Positions 32,908 through 42,652 are shown, counted from the stretch's first letter. The stretch is DNA of 64,000 nt from JBCBKU01 sp038521345 (GCA_038521345.1 JBCBKU010000002.1:286891-350890); one strand, 5' to 3'. A program made the numbers and translations. The notes: generated by a model not told the origin, from the letters alone.

Positions 32908-34233
32908 ATGAGCTTGCGCGCAGCAATACTGGCCGCGTTGCTTGTTGCCCTCGCGGCCTGTGCCCCACGTGAAGTCATTCTTGAAGGGCCGCGGGAAGAA
33001 CTTAGAAGCGATCTTGGTGCCCCCGCGGATGCTACGGGCATTCTGGACGCAGGCCTGGATCGGGCGGTTCCGTTCTCGCCCCCGCCGCCGTCGACGAATT
33101 CGGTTTGGACACACCGGGCTGCGACACCATCGCACAACATGGGCCATGCCGCTTTGTCGGACCGCCCCACAGAGATCTGGTCAACTGAGATCGGAGAGGG
33201 AAACGGACGCAAGCACCGCATCACATCGGATCCTGTCGTGGGAGGCGGACGCGTCTTCACGCTTGACAGCCGCGCACGCGTCACCGCGTTTTCCACCGGA
33301 GGTACGCCTCTCTGGTCGAGCAATCTGACACCCGGCACCGATAGCGCCGATGACGCGTCCGGAGGAGGGCTCGCGCTTGGGCCGGACCGCTTGTTCGTCA
33401 CGACCGGTTTCGGACGGCTGCATGCGCTTGACCCGACCACCGGCGCCGAGCTTTGGGTTCAGCGTTTGCCGGACGCGGCGGCGGGTGCTCCGACCGTGTT
33501 CGACGGTATTGTCTATGCTGTCACACGCGACAGCACGTCCTGGGCGATCGATGCTGCCAATGGACGGGTCTTGTGGCGAATTGATGGTCTGCCGAGTATT
33601 TCCGGCTTCGACGGAGGCGCTTCGCCGGCGGTCAATGATCGGATCGTCGTATTCCCGACCGCTTCCGGGGAACTCGTTGGGGCACTTCGTCAAGGCGGCT
33701 TGCGGCTTTGGACCGCGTCTCTTTCCGGAGGCAGGCTTGGTCGTGTCTACGCCCAGATTCGCGACGTCTCTGGCGACCCGGTGCTGCAGGGCAATCGGAT
33801 CTTCGCGGGAAACCCCTCTGGACGGACCCGAGCCTTTGACGCGAGAACGGGCGAAACCTTGTGGACAGCGCCGCACGGGTCGCTCAGCCCGGCCCTTGCA
33901 GTTGGGGGATCGGTCTTCGTCGTGAGTGACGAGAATGCGCTGGTCCGGCTTGATGCCGAGACGGGTGCAGAGATTTGGAGAACGGACCTTCCCTTTTTCG
34001 TCGATGAGCGGGCACGGCGGCGCAAGGGCGTTTTTGCGCAGTACGGACCGGTCCTTGCAGGCGGACGATTGATCGTCGCGTCAAGCGGCGGCGTGATCCG
34101 TTTCTTCGATCCGGCGACAGGTGGTCAGATCGGAGCACAGAGCGTTGGCGGCGGTGCGGCCTCGAACCCGGTTGTCGCCAACGGCACGCTTTACATCGTC
34201 TCGGCAAGCGGCCGCCTTCACGCTTTCCGCTAG
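32908..34233 (+). CDS. bamB: Outer membrane protein assembly factor BamB-like PQQ beta-propeller lipoprotein
   Basis: A 441-residue lipoprotein: signal MSLRAAILAALLVALAAC with the lipobox LAAC at Cys18, then seven or eight PQQ-like repeats visible as LWRIDG, ELWVQRLP, TLWTAPHG and EIWRTDLPF. BamB supports beta-barrel protein insertion in the Bam complex. It stands between yfgM and der, as in E. coli. It begins 51 bases after yfgM. Confidence 0.88.
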   Translation: MSLRAAILAALLVALAACAPREVILEGPREELRSDLGAPADATGILDAGLDRAVPFSPPPPSTNSVWTHRAATPSHNMGHAALSDRPTEIWSTEIGEGNGRKHRITSDPVVGGGRVFTLDSRARVTAFSTGGTPLWSSNLTPGTDSADDASGGGLALGPDRLFVTTGFGRLHALDPTTGAELWVQRLPDAAAGAPTVFDGIVYAVTRDSTSWAIDAANGRVLWRIDGLPSISGFDGGASPAVNDRIVVFPTASGELVGALRQGGLRLWTASLSGGRLGRVYAQIRDVSGDPVLQGNRIFAGNPSGRTRAFDARTGETLWTAPHGSLSPALAVGGSVFVVSDENALVRLDAETGAEIWRTDLPFFVDERARRRKGVFAQYGPVLAGGRLIVASSGGVIRFFDPATGGQIGAQSVGGGAASNPVVANGTLYIVSASGRLHAFR

Positions 34234-34279
34234 CGCCAAGCTGCGCTATGGGCAAAGGCTGCGCCCGATCGGAGAGATC

Positions 34280-35704
34280 ATGTCCTTTACGCTAGCCCTT
34301 GTCGGCCGCCCGAATGTCGGAAAGTCGACCTTGTTCAACCGACTTGTCGGTCGGCGCCTTGCGCTGGTGGATGACCAGCCGGGTGTGACGCGGGATCTGC
34401 GTGAGGGCGAGGCCCGTCTCGGCGATTTGCGGTTCACAGTGATCGACACTGCCGGACTTGAACAAGCGACCGATGAAAGCCTTCAGGGCCGCATGCGCCG
34501 TCTGACCGAGCGCGCGGTCGAGTTGGCCGATGCCAGCCTGTTCATTATCGATGCACGCGCCGGCGTCTTGCCTGATGATCGTGTGTTCGCCGAAATCCTC
34601 AGGAAGAAGGGCGCCAAGGTCCTTCTAGCGGCCAACAAGGCAGAAGGGCAGGCCGGCGAGGCCGGATTGATCGAGGCCTATGAACTCGGCCTTGGTGAGC
34701 CGGTGCGTCTTTCGGCAGAGCACGGTGAGGGGATGAGCGAATTGCTGATGGCGCTCGAACCACTGATCGCGGACGCGGGTTCGGACGATGCAGTGACAGA
34801 TGTCGACATAGATGACGATGCCATCGATGACGGACGCCCATTGCAGGTGGCCGTGGTCGGCCGCCCGAATGCGGGCAAGTCGACCTTGATCAACGCCATC
34901 CTCGGCGAAGACCGACTGCTGACGGGTCCCGAAGCCGGGATCACCCGGGATGCGATTTCGATCACCTTGAACTGGGACGGTCGGGCGGTGCGCATGTTTG
35001 ACACCGCCGGGATGAGGAAACGCGCCAAGGTTCAGGAGAAACTGGAAAAGCTCAGCGTCTCGGACGGTGTGCGGGCTGTCCGCTTTGCCGAAGTAGTGGT
35101 TGTGCTGCTGGATGCGGCCATTCCGTTCGAGCAACAGGACCTTCGGCTCGCTGATCTGGCCGAACGCGAAGGGCGGGCCGTGGTCGTGGCCGTCAACAAA
35201 TGGGATCTTGAGCCCGAGAAGCAGGCCAAGCTGAAGGATCTGCGCGAGGCCTTTGAGCGGTTGCTGCCGCAATTGCGAGGCGCACCGCTGGTTACGGTCT
35301 CGGCCAAGACCGGTCGTGGGCTCGACCGACTTCGAACCGCCGTGCTGACGGCCCATGAGATCTGGAACCGCCGCGTCACAACCGCGCAGCTAAACCGTTG
35401 GTTGTCGGAGGTGATATCTGCCCATCCGCCCCCGGCCCCGGGAGGGCGGCGCATCAAGCTGAGATACATGACACAGGTGAAGACCCGGCCCCCGTCCTTT
35501 GTTCTGATGTGTTCGCATCCGGATAAGCTGCCAGAGAGCTATAACCGCTATTTAATCAATGGCTTGCGCGAGGCGTTTGACATGCCCGGAACACCTGTGC
35601 GGCTGACATTGCGCAGCCAAGCCGAGAAGAACCCGTACAAGGGCCGCAAGAAATCCACGCCGTCTCGATTGCGGAAACACCTCGGAAAACCAGCATCAAA
35701 ATAG
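34280..35704 (+). CDS. der: Ribosome biogenesis GTPase Der (EngA)
   Basis: A 474-residue protein with two tandem GTPase domains and a C-terminal KH-like domain. P-loops are GRPNVGKSTLFN near residue 8 and GRPNAGKSTLIN near 194; NKXD motifs are NKAE and NKWD. Between the domains lies an acidic linker (DVDIDDDAIDDG). It is essential for 50S subunit assembly. The ATG at 34280 follows GGAGAG; the open frame upstream overlaps bamB and is not coding. Confidence 0.95.
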   Translation: MSFTLALVGRPNVGKSTLFNRLVGRRLALVDDQPGVTRDLREGEARLGDLRFTVIDTAGLEQATDESLQGRMRRLTERAVELADASLFIIDARAGVLPDDRVFAEILRKKGAKVLLAANKAEGQAGEAGLIEAYELGLGEPVRLSAEHGEGMSELLMALEPLIADAGSDDAVTDVDIDDDAIDDGRPLQVAVVGRPNAGKSTLINAILGEDRLLTGPEAGITRDAISITLNWDGRAVRMFDTAGMRKRAKVQEKLEKLSVSDGVRAVRFAEVVVVLLDAAIPFEQQDLRLADLAEREGRAVVVAVNKWDLEPEKQAKLKDLREAFERLLPQLRGAPLVTVSAKTGRGLDRLRTAVLTAHEIWNRRVTTAQLNRWLSEVISAHPPPAPGGRRIKLRYMTQVKTRPPSFVLMCSHPDKLPESYNRYLINGLREAFDMPGTPVRLTLRSQAEKNPYKGRKKSTPSRLRKHLGKPASK

Positions 35705-35848
35705 TCGCTTCGGCGGTCAATGAAGGGCGCCTTTTCAGTTGGGGACCAACGCACGCTGGACCTCCGTGCTTGAGCGAAAAGCCCCGAGCGCGTACGCTTT
35801 GCCTATCGGTCCGAGCTGCCCTCGTCCCGGACCATGGAGTGCCGCCCT

Positions 35849-36682
35849 ATGGCTGCCGCGCGCAAACCCGGAATGCCTTTTGACTATGACGCGTACGGAC
35901 GTGCGCGCGCCGCGTTCGAGAAACTGCCCGAACGTTTGCCCGAAGACACCGTCCGTTCCGTGGCCCGCGAAGTCGTTCAACGCCTCGCCGAACGCCATCG
36001 CAGCGAAGTCCTGTCGTCCGAGCCCGTAGACGCCGTTCTTACCCGTCTCGCCCATGCCTTGGTGGATCATACCTCGGACGGTGGGCTGTCTATTGTCGAG
36101 ACCCTGAGAGACGAAGGTTTGCAGGTCCGCGAGATCTATCTTTGCTATCTTGCGGGTGCGGCCGCAAAGCTCGGGGCTTGGTGGGTTGATGACCGGCTCT
36201 CTTTCATCGATGTGTCGATCGGGTCGGCGCGCATTTTCGGCCTTTTGCACGCGCTGCGTCCCTATCTGGGTGTGGTGTCCCGTGGCGAGGCGCAGTCAAT
36301 CCTTCTGGCCTCGGTTCCAGGTGACATGCACACGCTGGGCGTTGCGATGGCGGGCGACTTGCTGCGCGACGATGGGTGGGACACCCGTGTCTTGCTTAGC
36401 CCGACGCTGGACGAGATCCTCGAAGCCGTGGAGGCCCATCCTGTGCGCATCGTTGGTTTGTCGCTTGGATCGGACATGCCCTTGACCGAGTTTTTGCGAA
36501 CGGCCACTGCTGTTCGCGTGGTCGCACCCGGCGCGGCCATCGTTGTTGGCGGCGCCGGTGCGGCGCGTGTTCGCGAGATCGCGGAACTTGCGAGTGTCGA
36601 CGCCATTGTCAGCGATCTCGATGAGGCCAAGCCGGTCCTGCGGTCACTGGCACTAGAAGGTGAGGCGGGCAGGGCGGTTTAG
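35849..36682 (+). CDS. B12-binding regulatory protein, AerR/PpaA-like
   Basis: A 277-residue protein with a helical cap (about 25-135, including LAGAAAKLGAWWVDDRLSF) and a Rossmann B12-binding domain. The classical DxHxxG motif (DMHTLG, Asp159-His161-Gly164), the SxL (GLSLGSDM) and the GG (VVGGAGA) are all present, which suggests base-off/His-on cobalamin. There is no DNA-binding or catalytic domain. This layout resembles the photosynthesis antirepressors AerR/PpaA of Rhodobacter, but the assignment is by eye. I chose the ATG at 35849, which has GGAG upstream. It is convergent with serS, overlapping by 4 bases. Confidence 0.75.
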   Translation: MAAARKPGMPFDYDAYGRARAAFEKLPERLPEDTVRSVAREVVQRLAERHRSEVLSSEPVDAVLTRLAHALVDHTSDGGLSIVETLRDEGLQVREIYLCYLAGAAAKLGAWWVDDRLSFIDVSIGSARIFGLLHALRPYLGVVSRGEAQSILLASVPGDMHTLGVAMAGDLLRDDGWDTRVLLSPTLDEILEAVEAHPVRIVGLSLGSDMPLTEFLRTATAVRVVAPGAAIVVGGAGAARVREIAELASVDAIVSDLDEAKPVLRSLALEGEAGRAV

Positions 36683-37971
36683 GCCAGATCGCCGTCCGCC
36701 GTGATCCGCGTCTTGCCGCCGAGCCAGGGTGACAGGGTTTGGGGCAGCAGGACCGACCCGTCCTCCTGCTGTCCGTTCTCGAGCACCGCGATGAGGCAGC
36801 GCCCAACCGCCAGACCGGACCCGTTCAGGGTATGCACGAATTCCGGTTTCCCGCCGCCCTCTGGCCGGAAACGCCCGTTCATACGCCGCGCCTGAAAGTC
36901 ACCGCAGACCGAGCAGGACGAGATCTCGCGATAGGTGTTCTGCCCGGGAAGCCAGACTTCGATGTCATGGGTCCGACGCGCACCAAAGCCCATGTCACCC
37001 GTGCAGAGCACAACCGTACGATAGGGGAGTCCGAGCCGCTCAAGGATGTCTTCGGCGCACCGGGTCATCCGATCCAGCTCTTCGCGGGACTGGTCGGGAT
37101 GGGTGACCGACACCATCTCGACCTTCTCGAATTGATGCTGACGCAGCATGCCCGCCGTGTCGCGGCCCGCGCTGCCGGCCTCCGATCGGAAACAGGGCGT
37201 ATGGGCGGTGTAGCGGCGCGGCAGGTAGCTTTCGTCGACGATACACTCTGCGACGATGTTCGTGAGCGGGACTTCCGACGTCGGGATCAGCCACCATCCG
37301 TTCTCGGTCCGATAGCTGTCTTCCGAGAACTTCGGAAGCTGGCCGGTCCCCAGCATCGCGTCATCGCGCACCAGAACCGGCGGCATGACCTCGGTCAGGC
37401 CGTTCTCCGTGGTGTGGGTATCCAGCATGAACTGGGCCAGCGCCCGATGAAGGCGGGCGACCGCACCGGAGAGAAGAACAAACCGCGACCCCGAGAGCTT
37501 GGCCGCCGTCTCGAAATCCATGCCGTCCTGTACGGCGGCGAGGTCGTAATGCTCTTTCGGCGTGAAGGAGAATTCGGGCGGCGTGCCCCAGCGGCGAAGT
37601 TCGACATTGTCGTCCTCGTCCGCGCCGTCGGGTACGTCGTCATGCGGCAGGTTCGGCAGGGACATCAGGATGTTCGTCAACTCGGTGTCCTTGGCCTTGG
37701 CCAGGGCTTCATGGGCGGCGATCTGGTCCTTGAGCGCGACGACCGCGGCCTTCAGGCGCGCGCCCTCGTCGGCGTCGCCGGACTTCATGGCGGCGCCCAC
37801 GGCCTTGGACTGGGCGTTGCGTTCGGCCTGCGCCGTCTCGGCGGCCGAAATCGCGGCCCGGCGCGCTTCATCGATCGACAGGATATCGGCCGAGACCGCC
37901 GACACCCCCCGACGGGCGAGTGCCGTGTCGAACTGATCGGGGTTTTCGCGGATGGCGCGGATATCGTGCAT
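36679..37971 (-). CDS. serS: Serine--tRNA ligase
   Basis: A 430-residue class II synthetase. The N-terminal coiled-coil arm (about 30-105) grips the long variable arm of tRNA-Ser. Motif 2 is FRSEAGSAGRDTAGMLRQHQF near residue 255, the TSEVPLTN serine pocket is near 225 and motif 3 is near the end. The ATG at 37971 follows AAGGAG and gives MHDIRAIRENPDQFD; the longer frame upstream is unlikely. Its stop overlaps the stop of the B12-binding gene. Confidence 0.95.
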   Translation of the reverse strand: MHDIRAIRENPDQFDTALARRGVSAVSADILSIDEARRAAISAAETAQAERNAQSKAVGAAMKSGDADEGARLKAAVVALKDQIAAHEALAKAKDTELTNILMSLPNLPHDDVPDGADEDDNVELRRWGTPPEFSFTPKEHYDLAAVQDGMDFETAAKLSGSRFVLLSGAVARLHRALAQFMLDTHTTENGLTEVMPPVLVRDDAMLGTGQLPKFSEDSYRTENGWWLIPTSEVPLTNIVAECIVDESYLPRRYTAHTPCFRSEAGSAGRDTAGMLRQHQFEKVEMVSVTHPDQSREELDRMTRCAEDILERLGLPYRTVVLCTGDMGFGARRTHDIEVWLPGQNTYREISSCSVCGDFQARRMNGRFRPEGGGKPEFVHTLNGSGLAVGRCLIAVLENGQQEDGSVLLPQTLSPWLGGKTRITADGDLA

Positions 37972-38031
37972 GGCGGGCTCCTTGGACAAGACCACGCGCC
38001 TCATGCCCGATTTCGCGCCGAGGGGAAACCG

Positions 38032-39564
38032 CTAGTCGTCGCCCGGCTGGCGGAGCCCGTTCATAACCAGTATGGCTTGCCAGCGATCTTCGAGTGTGCC
38101 GTCATCGAGTTTCTCTGGCGCCCAATGCGCGAGCGGCGGCTCACCGGCGTTGTAGCCCTCGGGCAAGACGACCGAGCCATCGCCAAACGCGCCTTCAAGA
38201 AACGCCTTGGGAACATCTACGCCGGTAAAATCCACCGATCCAAGCGCAGCCGCAAAATTGCTCGCCACGCCGAAGCGGGTGGAGTCATCGAACCGCGCCC
38301 AGCGGAAGTCCACCCCCTCCATCCGTGCTCCGTTGAGGTTCGCCCCCTCCATCCGCGCTCCTAGTAGCTGCGCCCCCTCCATCTGTGCCCCGAGGAAGTA
38401 CGCCCCCTCCATCTGCGCCCCGCGGAGGTCCGCCCCCTTCATCCGCGCCTCGCTGAGGTCTGCCCCCTCCATCTGCACCCCGTAAAGGAAATTCCCTTCA
38501 ATATAAGCCCCGCTGAGATCAGCCATGTACGCCCCGCTGAGATCAGCTCCCTCCATCCGCGCCCTGCTTAGATCAGCGCTCTCCATCTTCGCCCCACTGA
38601 GGTCCGCCCCCTCTAAACGGACGCCCGCCAGGATCGCATATTCGAAATTCATTTCGGAAAGGTCAGCGCGTTGAAGGTTGGCGCGGGTCAGATCGATCCG
38701 GTACCCGATCACGCTGCCCCGCACCTCGGCGTTGCGTTCAAGGCGGATCTGATTGGAATCGCGCCGCCCCACGATCTCAAGCGCAGCCTGAATGTCTGTT
38801 CTGAGCCGGGGGACCGCGTCCGAATGCGCCCATTCCCAAGCGGCGCTCATATAATATACGGACCCAAGCCGCTCTTTCTTCGCCTCTGCAAAGGCTTTGC
38901 GCTCTTCCTCCGATGCGTCTTCGGCAAGGGGTTCCGGCCTTGGAAAATCGACGGGCGTGCGCGCGTTTGAGTTTTCGCGGATATAGGCGCAGAGGATCTC
39001 CATGATCTGGATGTGATCGCGGGGGCTGTCCTTTCCAATGCGTTCAAGGGAATAGAGCGCGCCGATCCGAACCTCGAGGTTTGCCTCGGTCGTTGCCTTG
39101 CCGTCGGCATCGTACGTGACCCGGGTGGCGCCGAGGTTTTCGACCGCGGTGTTGATCCGGTCTGTCACGAGGCCTTCTTCGGTGGCGGTCGTGGTGCGTT
39201 CGGTGATCCAGACGCGGACAAGCTGAAAGATCAGCGTGGCGGCGGCGGCGAGGGACGCCAGAAGGACCGCGATGCCGGTCGCGAGATTGCGCAGGTCTTC
39301 GGGCGTGGCGGTGGCTGCCGTTTTCCTCAAACGGTCGACCATGGCAGACACCGCAAAGCCGATTTCCGCCAGATAAAAGCCGATGGCGGCGAGACCCAAA
39401 AGGATACCGGCAGCCAGCAACACCTTCCAGTAGTGGCGGCGGAGCCAGTCCCATGGGTCCAAGTGCCGGCCAGTTTTCCGAAGGTGCCGGGCCTCGTTGA
39501 GAACGAGCATTATGAAGACACCGATTAGAAGAGCGGCAAAGATCACGCCTGCGAAGGTTGTCAT
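38032..39564 (-). CDS. Membrane-anchored pentapeptide-repeat protein
   Basis: A 510-residue protein. Two N-terminal membrane helices (about 5-22 and 45-70) and a third near 95-115 are followed by a cytosolic domain (about 120-270) and about 20 pentapeptide repeats of A(D/N)LxG type (about 275-420), forming a right-handed beta-helix. The repeat DNA is itself periodic. One register break occurs at GAYMADLSGAY. The role is unknown; pentapeptide proteins can mimic DNA or act as scaffolds. Start at 39564 or 39576; both have weak ribosome sites. Confidence 0.82.
   Translation of the reverse strand: MTTFAGVIFAALLIGVFIMLVLNEARHLRKTGRHLDPWDWLRRHYWKVLLAAGILLGLAAIGFYLAEIGFAVSAMVDRLRKTAATATPEDLRNLATGIAVLLASLAAAATLIFQLVRVWITERTTTATEEGLVTDRINTAVENLGATRVTYDADGKATTEANLEVRIGALYSLERIGKDSPRDHIQIMEILCAYIRENSNARTPVDFPRPEPLAEDASEEERKAFAEAKKERLGSVYYMSAAWEWAHSDAVPRLRTDIQAALEIVGRRDSNQIRLERNAEVRGSVIGYRIDLTRANLQRADLSEMNFEYAILAGVRLEGADLSGAKMESADLSRARMEGADLSGAYMADLSGAYIEGNFLYGVQMEGADLSEARMKGADLRGAQMEGAYFLGAQMEGAQLLGARMEGANLNGARMEGVDFRWARFDDSTRFGVASNFAAALGSVDFTGVDVPKAFLEGAFGDGSVVLPEGYNAGEPPLAHWAPEKLDDGTLEDRWQAILVMNGLRQPGDD
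38311..38490. repeat. 30-bp tandem repeat encoding paired pentapeptides
   Basis: Six consecutive units of exactly 30 bases begin at 38311, 38341, 38371, 38401, 38431 and 38461, each starting with a close variant of CGCCCCCTCCATC. Each unit encodes two pentapeptides (MEGAx-LxGAx). The near identity at silent positions points to recent expansion or gene conversion inside the repeat. Confidence 0.85.
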
Positions 39565-39686
39565 AGGTCTCGTCATCCAAATATGTCGACCAACCATTCC
39601 ATTCCGCCCCTTGCTTGCCAAGCCAGAGGGCCACAGATAGAGACGGCGCGGCGGGTCGAGCCCCCGCGGGAATGCAGGGAGATATC

Positions 39687-40010
39687 ATGTTCGCGACACC
39701 AGCCTATGCGCAGGCGGCCGGAGGGGCCGGGGGCGCCTTCGCCAGCTTTATTCCGCTCATCCTGATCTTCGCGATCATGTATTTCCTTTTGATCCGCCCG
39801 CAGCAGCAGAAGCTGAAGCAGCATCAGGCCATGGTCGAAGCCCTGCGCAAGGGCGATCAGGTGGTCACGCAGGGCGGTGTTGTCGGCAAGGTCGTCAAGG
39901 TGCATGACGACAGCACGCATATCGATGTCGAGATTGCGCAGGGTGTGAAAGTGAAAGTGGTCAAGGCCACGGTCGCATCCGTCCAGTCGAAAACCGAACC
40001 CGCCAGCTAA
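39687..40010 (+). CDS. yajC: Preprotein translocase subunit YajC
   Basis: A 107-residue protein with one membrane helix (FASFIPLILIFAIMYFLLI, about residues 16-34), the conserved RPQQQKLKQHQ turn and a beta-rich cytosolic domain with GDQVVTQGGVVGKV. It accompanies SecDF at the Sec channel. The ATG at 39687 follows AGGGAG. It starts the yajC-secD-secF-ccm block. Confidence 0.93.
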   Translation: MFATPAYAQAAGGAGGAFASFIPLILIFAIMYFLLIRPQQQKLKQHQAMVEALRKGDQVVTQGGVVGKVVKVHDDSTHIDVEIAQGVKVKVVKATVASVQSKTEPAS

Positions 40011-40023
40011 GGTCGACCGGCCC

Positions 40024-41682
40024 ATGCTGCAGATCCCCCTCTGGCGCCGTGTTCTGGTCCTGGGCATCTGTGTGCTCGGGCTGGTCTTCTCGATGCCGAA
40101 CCTCTTTTACGGGACGGTCGAGCGCCACAACGACGCCGTGGTCGCGATCGAGATATCAGGGGAGACACCCGAGCTTGCGGCGGACCGGTCCGGGTGGCCG
40201 GGTTTTCTTCCGTCGAGCCTCGTCAATCTCGGATTGGATCTGCGCGGCGGGGCCCACCTTTTGGCGGAGGTCCAGCTTGAGGACGTCTACGCGGTGCGAA
40301 TGGACGGGCTTTGGCCCGAGGTTCGCGATCGCCTGAGATCGGAACGCGAGACCGTCGGCACGATCCGGCGGCAGGACGGCCCGCCGGACCAGCTTCGCGT
40401 CCGCATCAGCCAGCCCGAGGGGATGGCGCGGGCTCTGGACGTTGTGCGCGAGCTCGCGCAACCGGTGGTCAGTCTGACCGGCGTGGGTGCCACCGACCTT
40501 GAGGTCGAGGCGTCGGGATCCGACATGATCATTTCGCTGTCCGAGGCCGAACGGCAGGCGACCGACGATCGGACGATCCTCCAGTCGCTCGAGATCATCC
40601 GCCGGCGCGTGGACGAGGTCGGCACCCGCGAACCGACGATCCAGCGTCAGGGCACGGACCGGATCCTGATCCAGGTGCCGGGTATCGGGTCGGCCGAGGA
40701 ACTCAAGGCCCTGATTGGCACGACGGCCCGTCTAACCTTCCATCCGGTCGTCGGCCGGGCCGCGTCGGCGGACGAGGGCGAGGGGCGGGAACTGGTCTAC
40801 CCGTCGCTCGACGAGGAGGGCGTCTTCTATCGGCTTGAGCCGACACCGGTTGTTTCCGGTGAGGAGCTGACCGATGCCCAGCCGACGTTCGATCAGAATA
40901 ACCGTCCGGCGGTGAACTTTCGCTTCAATCCGTCCGGCGCGCGGGCGTTCGGAGACTATACCGCGGCGAATATCGGATCGCCTTTCGCCATCGTCCTTGA
41001 TGAAGAGGTGATCTCGGCCCCGGTTATCCAGGATCACATACCGGGGGGATCCGGGATCATTACAGGCAACTTCTCGGTCGAGGAATCGACGAACCTTGCC
41101 GTTCTTCTCCGGGCGGGGGCGCTGCCGGCGGAACTAATCTTTCTCGAGGAACGGACCATCGGTCCGGAGCTGGGTCAGGATTCGATCGAGGCCGGCCAGA
41201 TTGCAACACTCGTCGCCTTTGCCGCCGTTCTTGTCTTCATGGCGCTGTCCTATGGCCTGTTCGGGCTTTTTGCGAACGTTGCGCTGATCCTGAACATCGC
41301 GCTGATCTTCGGGCTTCTGTCTATCATCGGAGCAACACTGACCCTGCCTGGGATCGCGGGGATCGTTCTGACCATCGGGATGGCCGTCGACGCGAATGTT
41401 CTGGTCTTTGAGCGTATTCGCGAGGAGTTGCGAACCGCCAAGGGCCCGGCGCGGGCCATCGAGCTTGGCTACGAAAAAGCGCTTTCGGCCATCATCGACG
41501 CCAATATCACCACCTTCATTACCGCTGTAATCCTTTTTGCCATGGGATCGGGACCCGTGCGCGGCTTTGCGATCACGCTTGGGCTTGGGATTCTGACCTC
41601 GGTTTTCACTGCGATCTTTGTCACCCGCCTCCTGATTGTCCTCTGGTTCGAGCGGCGGCGCCCAAGGACGATTGAGGTCTGA
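40024..41682 (+). CDS. secD: Protein translocase subunit SecD
   Basis: A 552-residue RND-type protein. One N-terminal helix, a large periplasmic P1 domain opened by LGLDLRGGAHLL, then five clustered membrane helices with GMAVDANVLVFERIREE. With SecF it uses the proton gradient to pull proteins out of the Sec channel. It starts 13 bases after yajC and ends 1 base before secF. Confidence 0.95.
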   Translation: MLQIPLWRRVLVLGICVLGLVFSMPNLFYGTVERHNDAVVAIEISGETPELAADRSGWPGFLPSSLVNLGLDLRGGAHLLAEVQLEDVYAVRMDGLWPEVRDRLRSERETVGTIRRQDGPPDQLRVRISQPEGMARALDVVRELAQPVVSLTGVGATDLEVEASGSDMIISLSEAERQATDDRTILQSLEIIRRRVDEVGTREPTIQRQGTDRILIQVPGIGSAEELKALIGTTARLTFHPVVGRAASADEGEGRELVYPSLDEEGVFYRLEPTPVVSGEELTDAQPTFDQNNRPAVNFRFNPSGARAFGDYTAANIGSPFAIVLDEEVISAPVIQDHIPGGSGIITGNFSVEESTNLAVLLRAGALPAELIFLEERTIGPELGQDSIEAGQIATLVAFAAVLVFMALSYGLFGLFANVALILNIALIFGLLSIIGATLTLPGIAGIVLTIGMAVDANVLVFERIREELRTAKGPARAIELGYEKALSAIIDANITTFITAVILFAMGSGPVRGFAITLGLGILTSVFTAIFVTRLLIVLWFERRRPRTIEV

Positions 41683-41683
41683 T

Positions 41684-42652
41684 ATGCGGCTGAGACTTGT
41701 TCCCAAGCAAACCTCGTTCGATTTCTTCGCGAAGTGGCGGCTTTGGCTTGGCATTTCAGCTTTGCTCATGCTGTTGGCGCTGGGGTCGTTCCTGATCCAG
41801 GGTCTGAATTTCGGCATCGATTTCCGGGGCGGCACAACGATCCGGACGGAAAGCACGCAATCCGTTGATGTGGGCGCCTATCGAGATGCGATTTCGCCCC
41901 TTGGTCTTGGTGATGTGTCGATCACCGAGGTTTTTGATCCGAATTTCGGTCCTGATCAGAATGTGGCCATGGTGCGGATCCAAGCGCAGGAAGGCCAGGA
42001 GAGCGTCTCGGTTGAAGTAATCAGTGCAGTGGAGGCTGCGCTTCTTGAGATTGATCCGGCCATCACGTTCCCATCGGTCGAGTCGGTTGGACCCAAAGTT
42101 TCCGGCGAGTTGATCCAGGCGGCCATCATTGCGGTCACGCTCGCGATTGCTGCGGTGTTGGTCTACATCTGGCTGCGGTTTGAGTGGCAGTTTGCGGTCG
42201 GTGCAGTGGCCGCGTTGGTTCATGATGTCGTGCTGACGATCGGGATCTTTTCCGAACTTCAGATCCGGTTCGACCTCGCCATCATCGCGGCGCTTCTGAC
42301 GATCGTTGGTTATTCGCTGAACGATACAGTCGTGGTGTTCGACCGCGTTCGCGAAAATCTTCGAAAGTACAAGAAAAAGGACCTGAGCGAAGTCCTGAAC
42401 CTTTCCATCAACGAGACGCTCAGTCGGACGGTCATGACGTCCGTCACGACGTTGCTGGCGCTGATCTCACTCTTCGTTCTCGGTGGAGACGTGATCCGGG
42501 GATTTGTTTTCGCAATGATCTGGGGCGTGATCGTCGGGACGTACTCGTCGGTCTTCGTTGCCTCTGCCATTCTCCTTTGGTTGGGCGTGAAACGTGACTG
42601 GTCCAAGCCCGACGCCAACGAAGGAAACCAGTTTGGCGCATCCGGGGCGTGA
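41684..42652 (+). CDS. secF: Protein translocase subunit SecF
   Basis: A 322-residue partner of SecD with six membrane helices. The signature GIDFRGGTTIRTES is near residue 46, and the helix-4 motif YSLNDTVVVFDRVRENLRKY near 210. The ATG at 41684 is one base after the secD stop. The GTG of the next gene overlaps its stop. Confidence 0.95.
   Translation: MRLRLVPKQTSFDFFAKWRLWLGISALLMLLALGSFLIQGLNFGIDFRGGTTIRTESTQSVDVGAYRDAISPLGLGDVSITEVFDPNFGPDQNVAMVRIQAQEGQESVSVEVISAVEAALLEIDPAITFPSVESVGPKVSGELIQAAIIAVTLAIAAVLVYIWLRFEWQFAVGAVAALVHDVVLTIGIFSELQIRFDLAIIAALLTIVGYSLNDTVVVFDRVRENLRKYKKKDLSEVLNLSINETLSRTVMTSVTTLLALISLFVLGGDVIRGFVFAMIWGVIVGTYSSVFVASAILLWLGVKRDWSKPDANEGNQFGASGA

Noticed and set aside
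36739..38364. A 541-codon plus-strand frame across serS and the pentapeptide gene.
   Set aside because: It runs through the antisense of serS and the repeat DNA; codon pattern is that of an opposite-strand shadow.
38311..38600. Regular repeats here were considered as a CRISPR array.
   Set aside because: Units are contiguous with no spacers and translate to pentapeptide repeats in an open frame.
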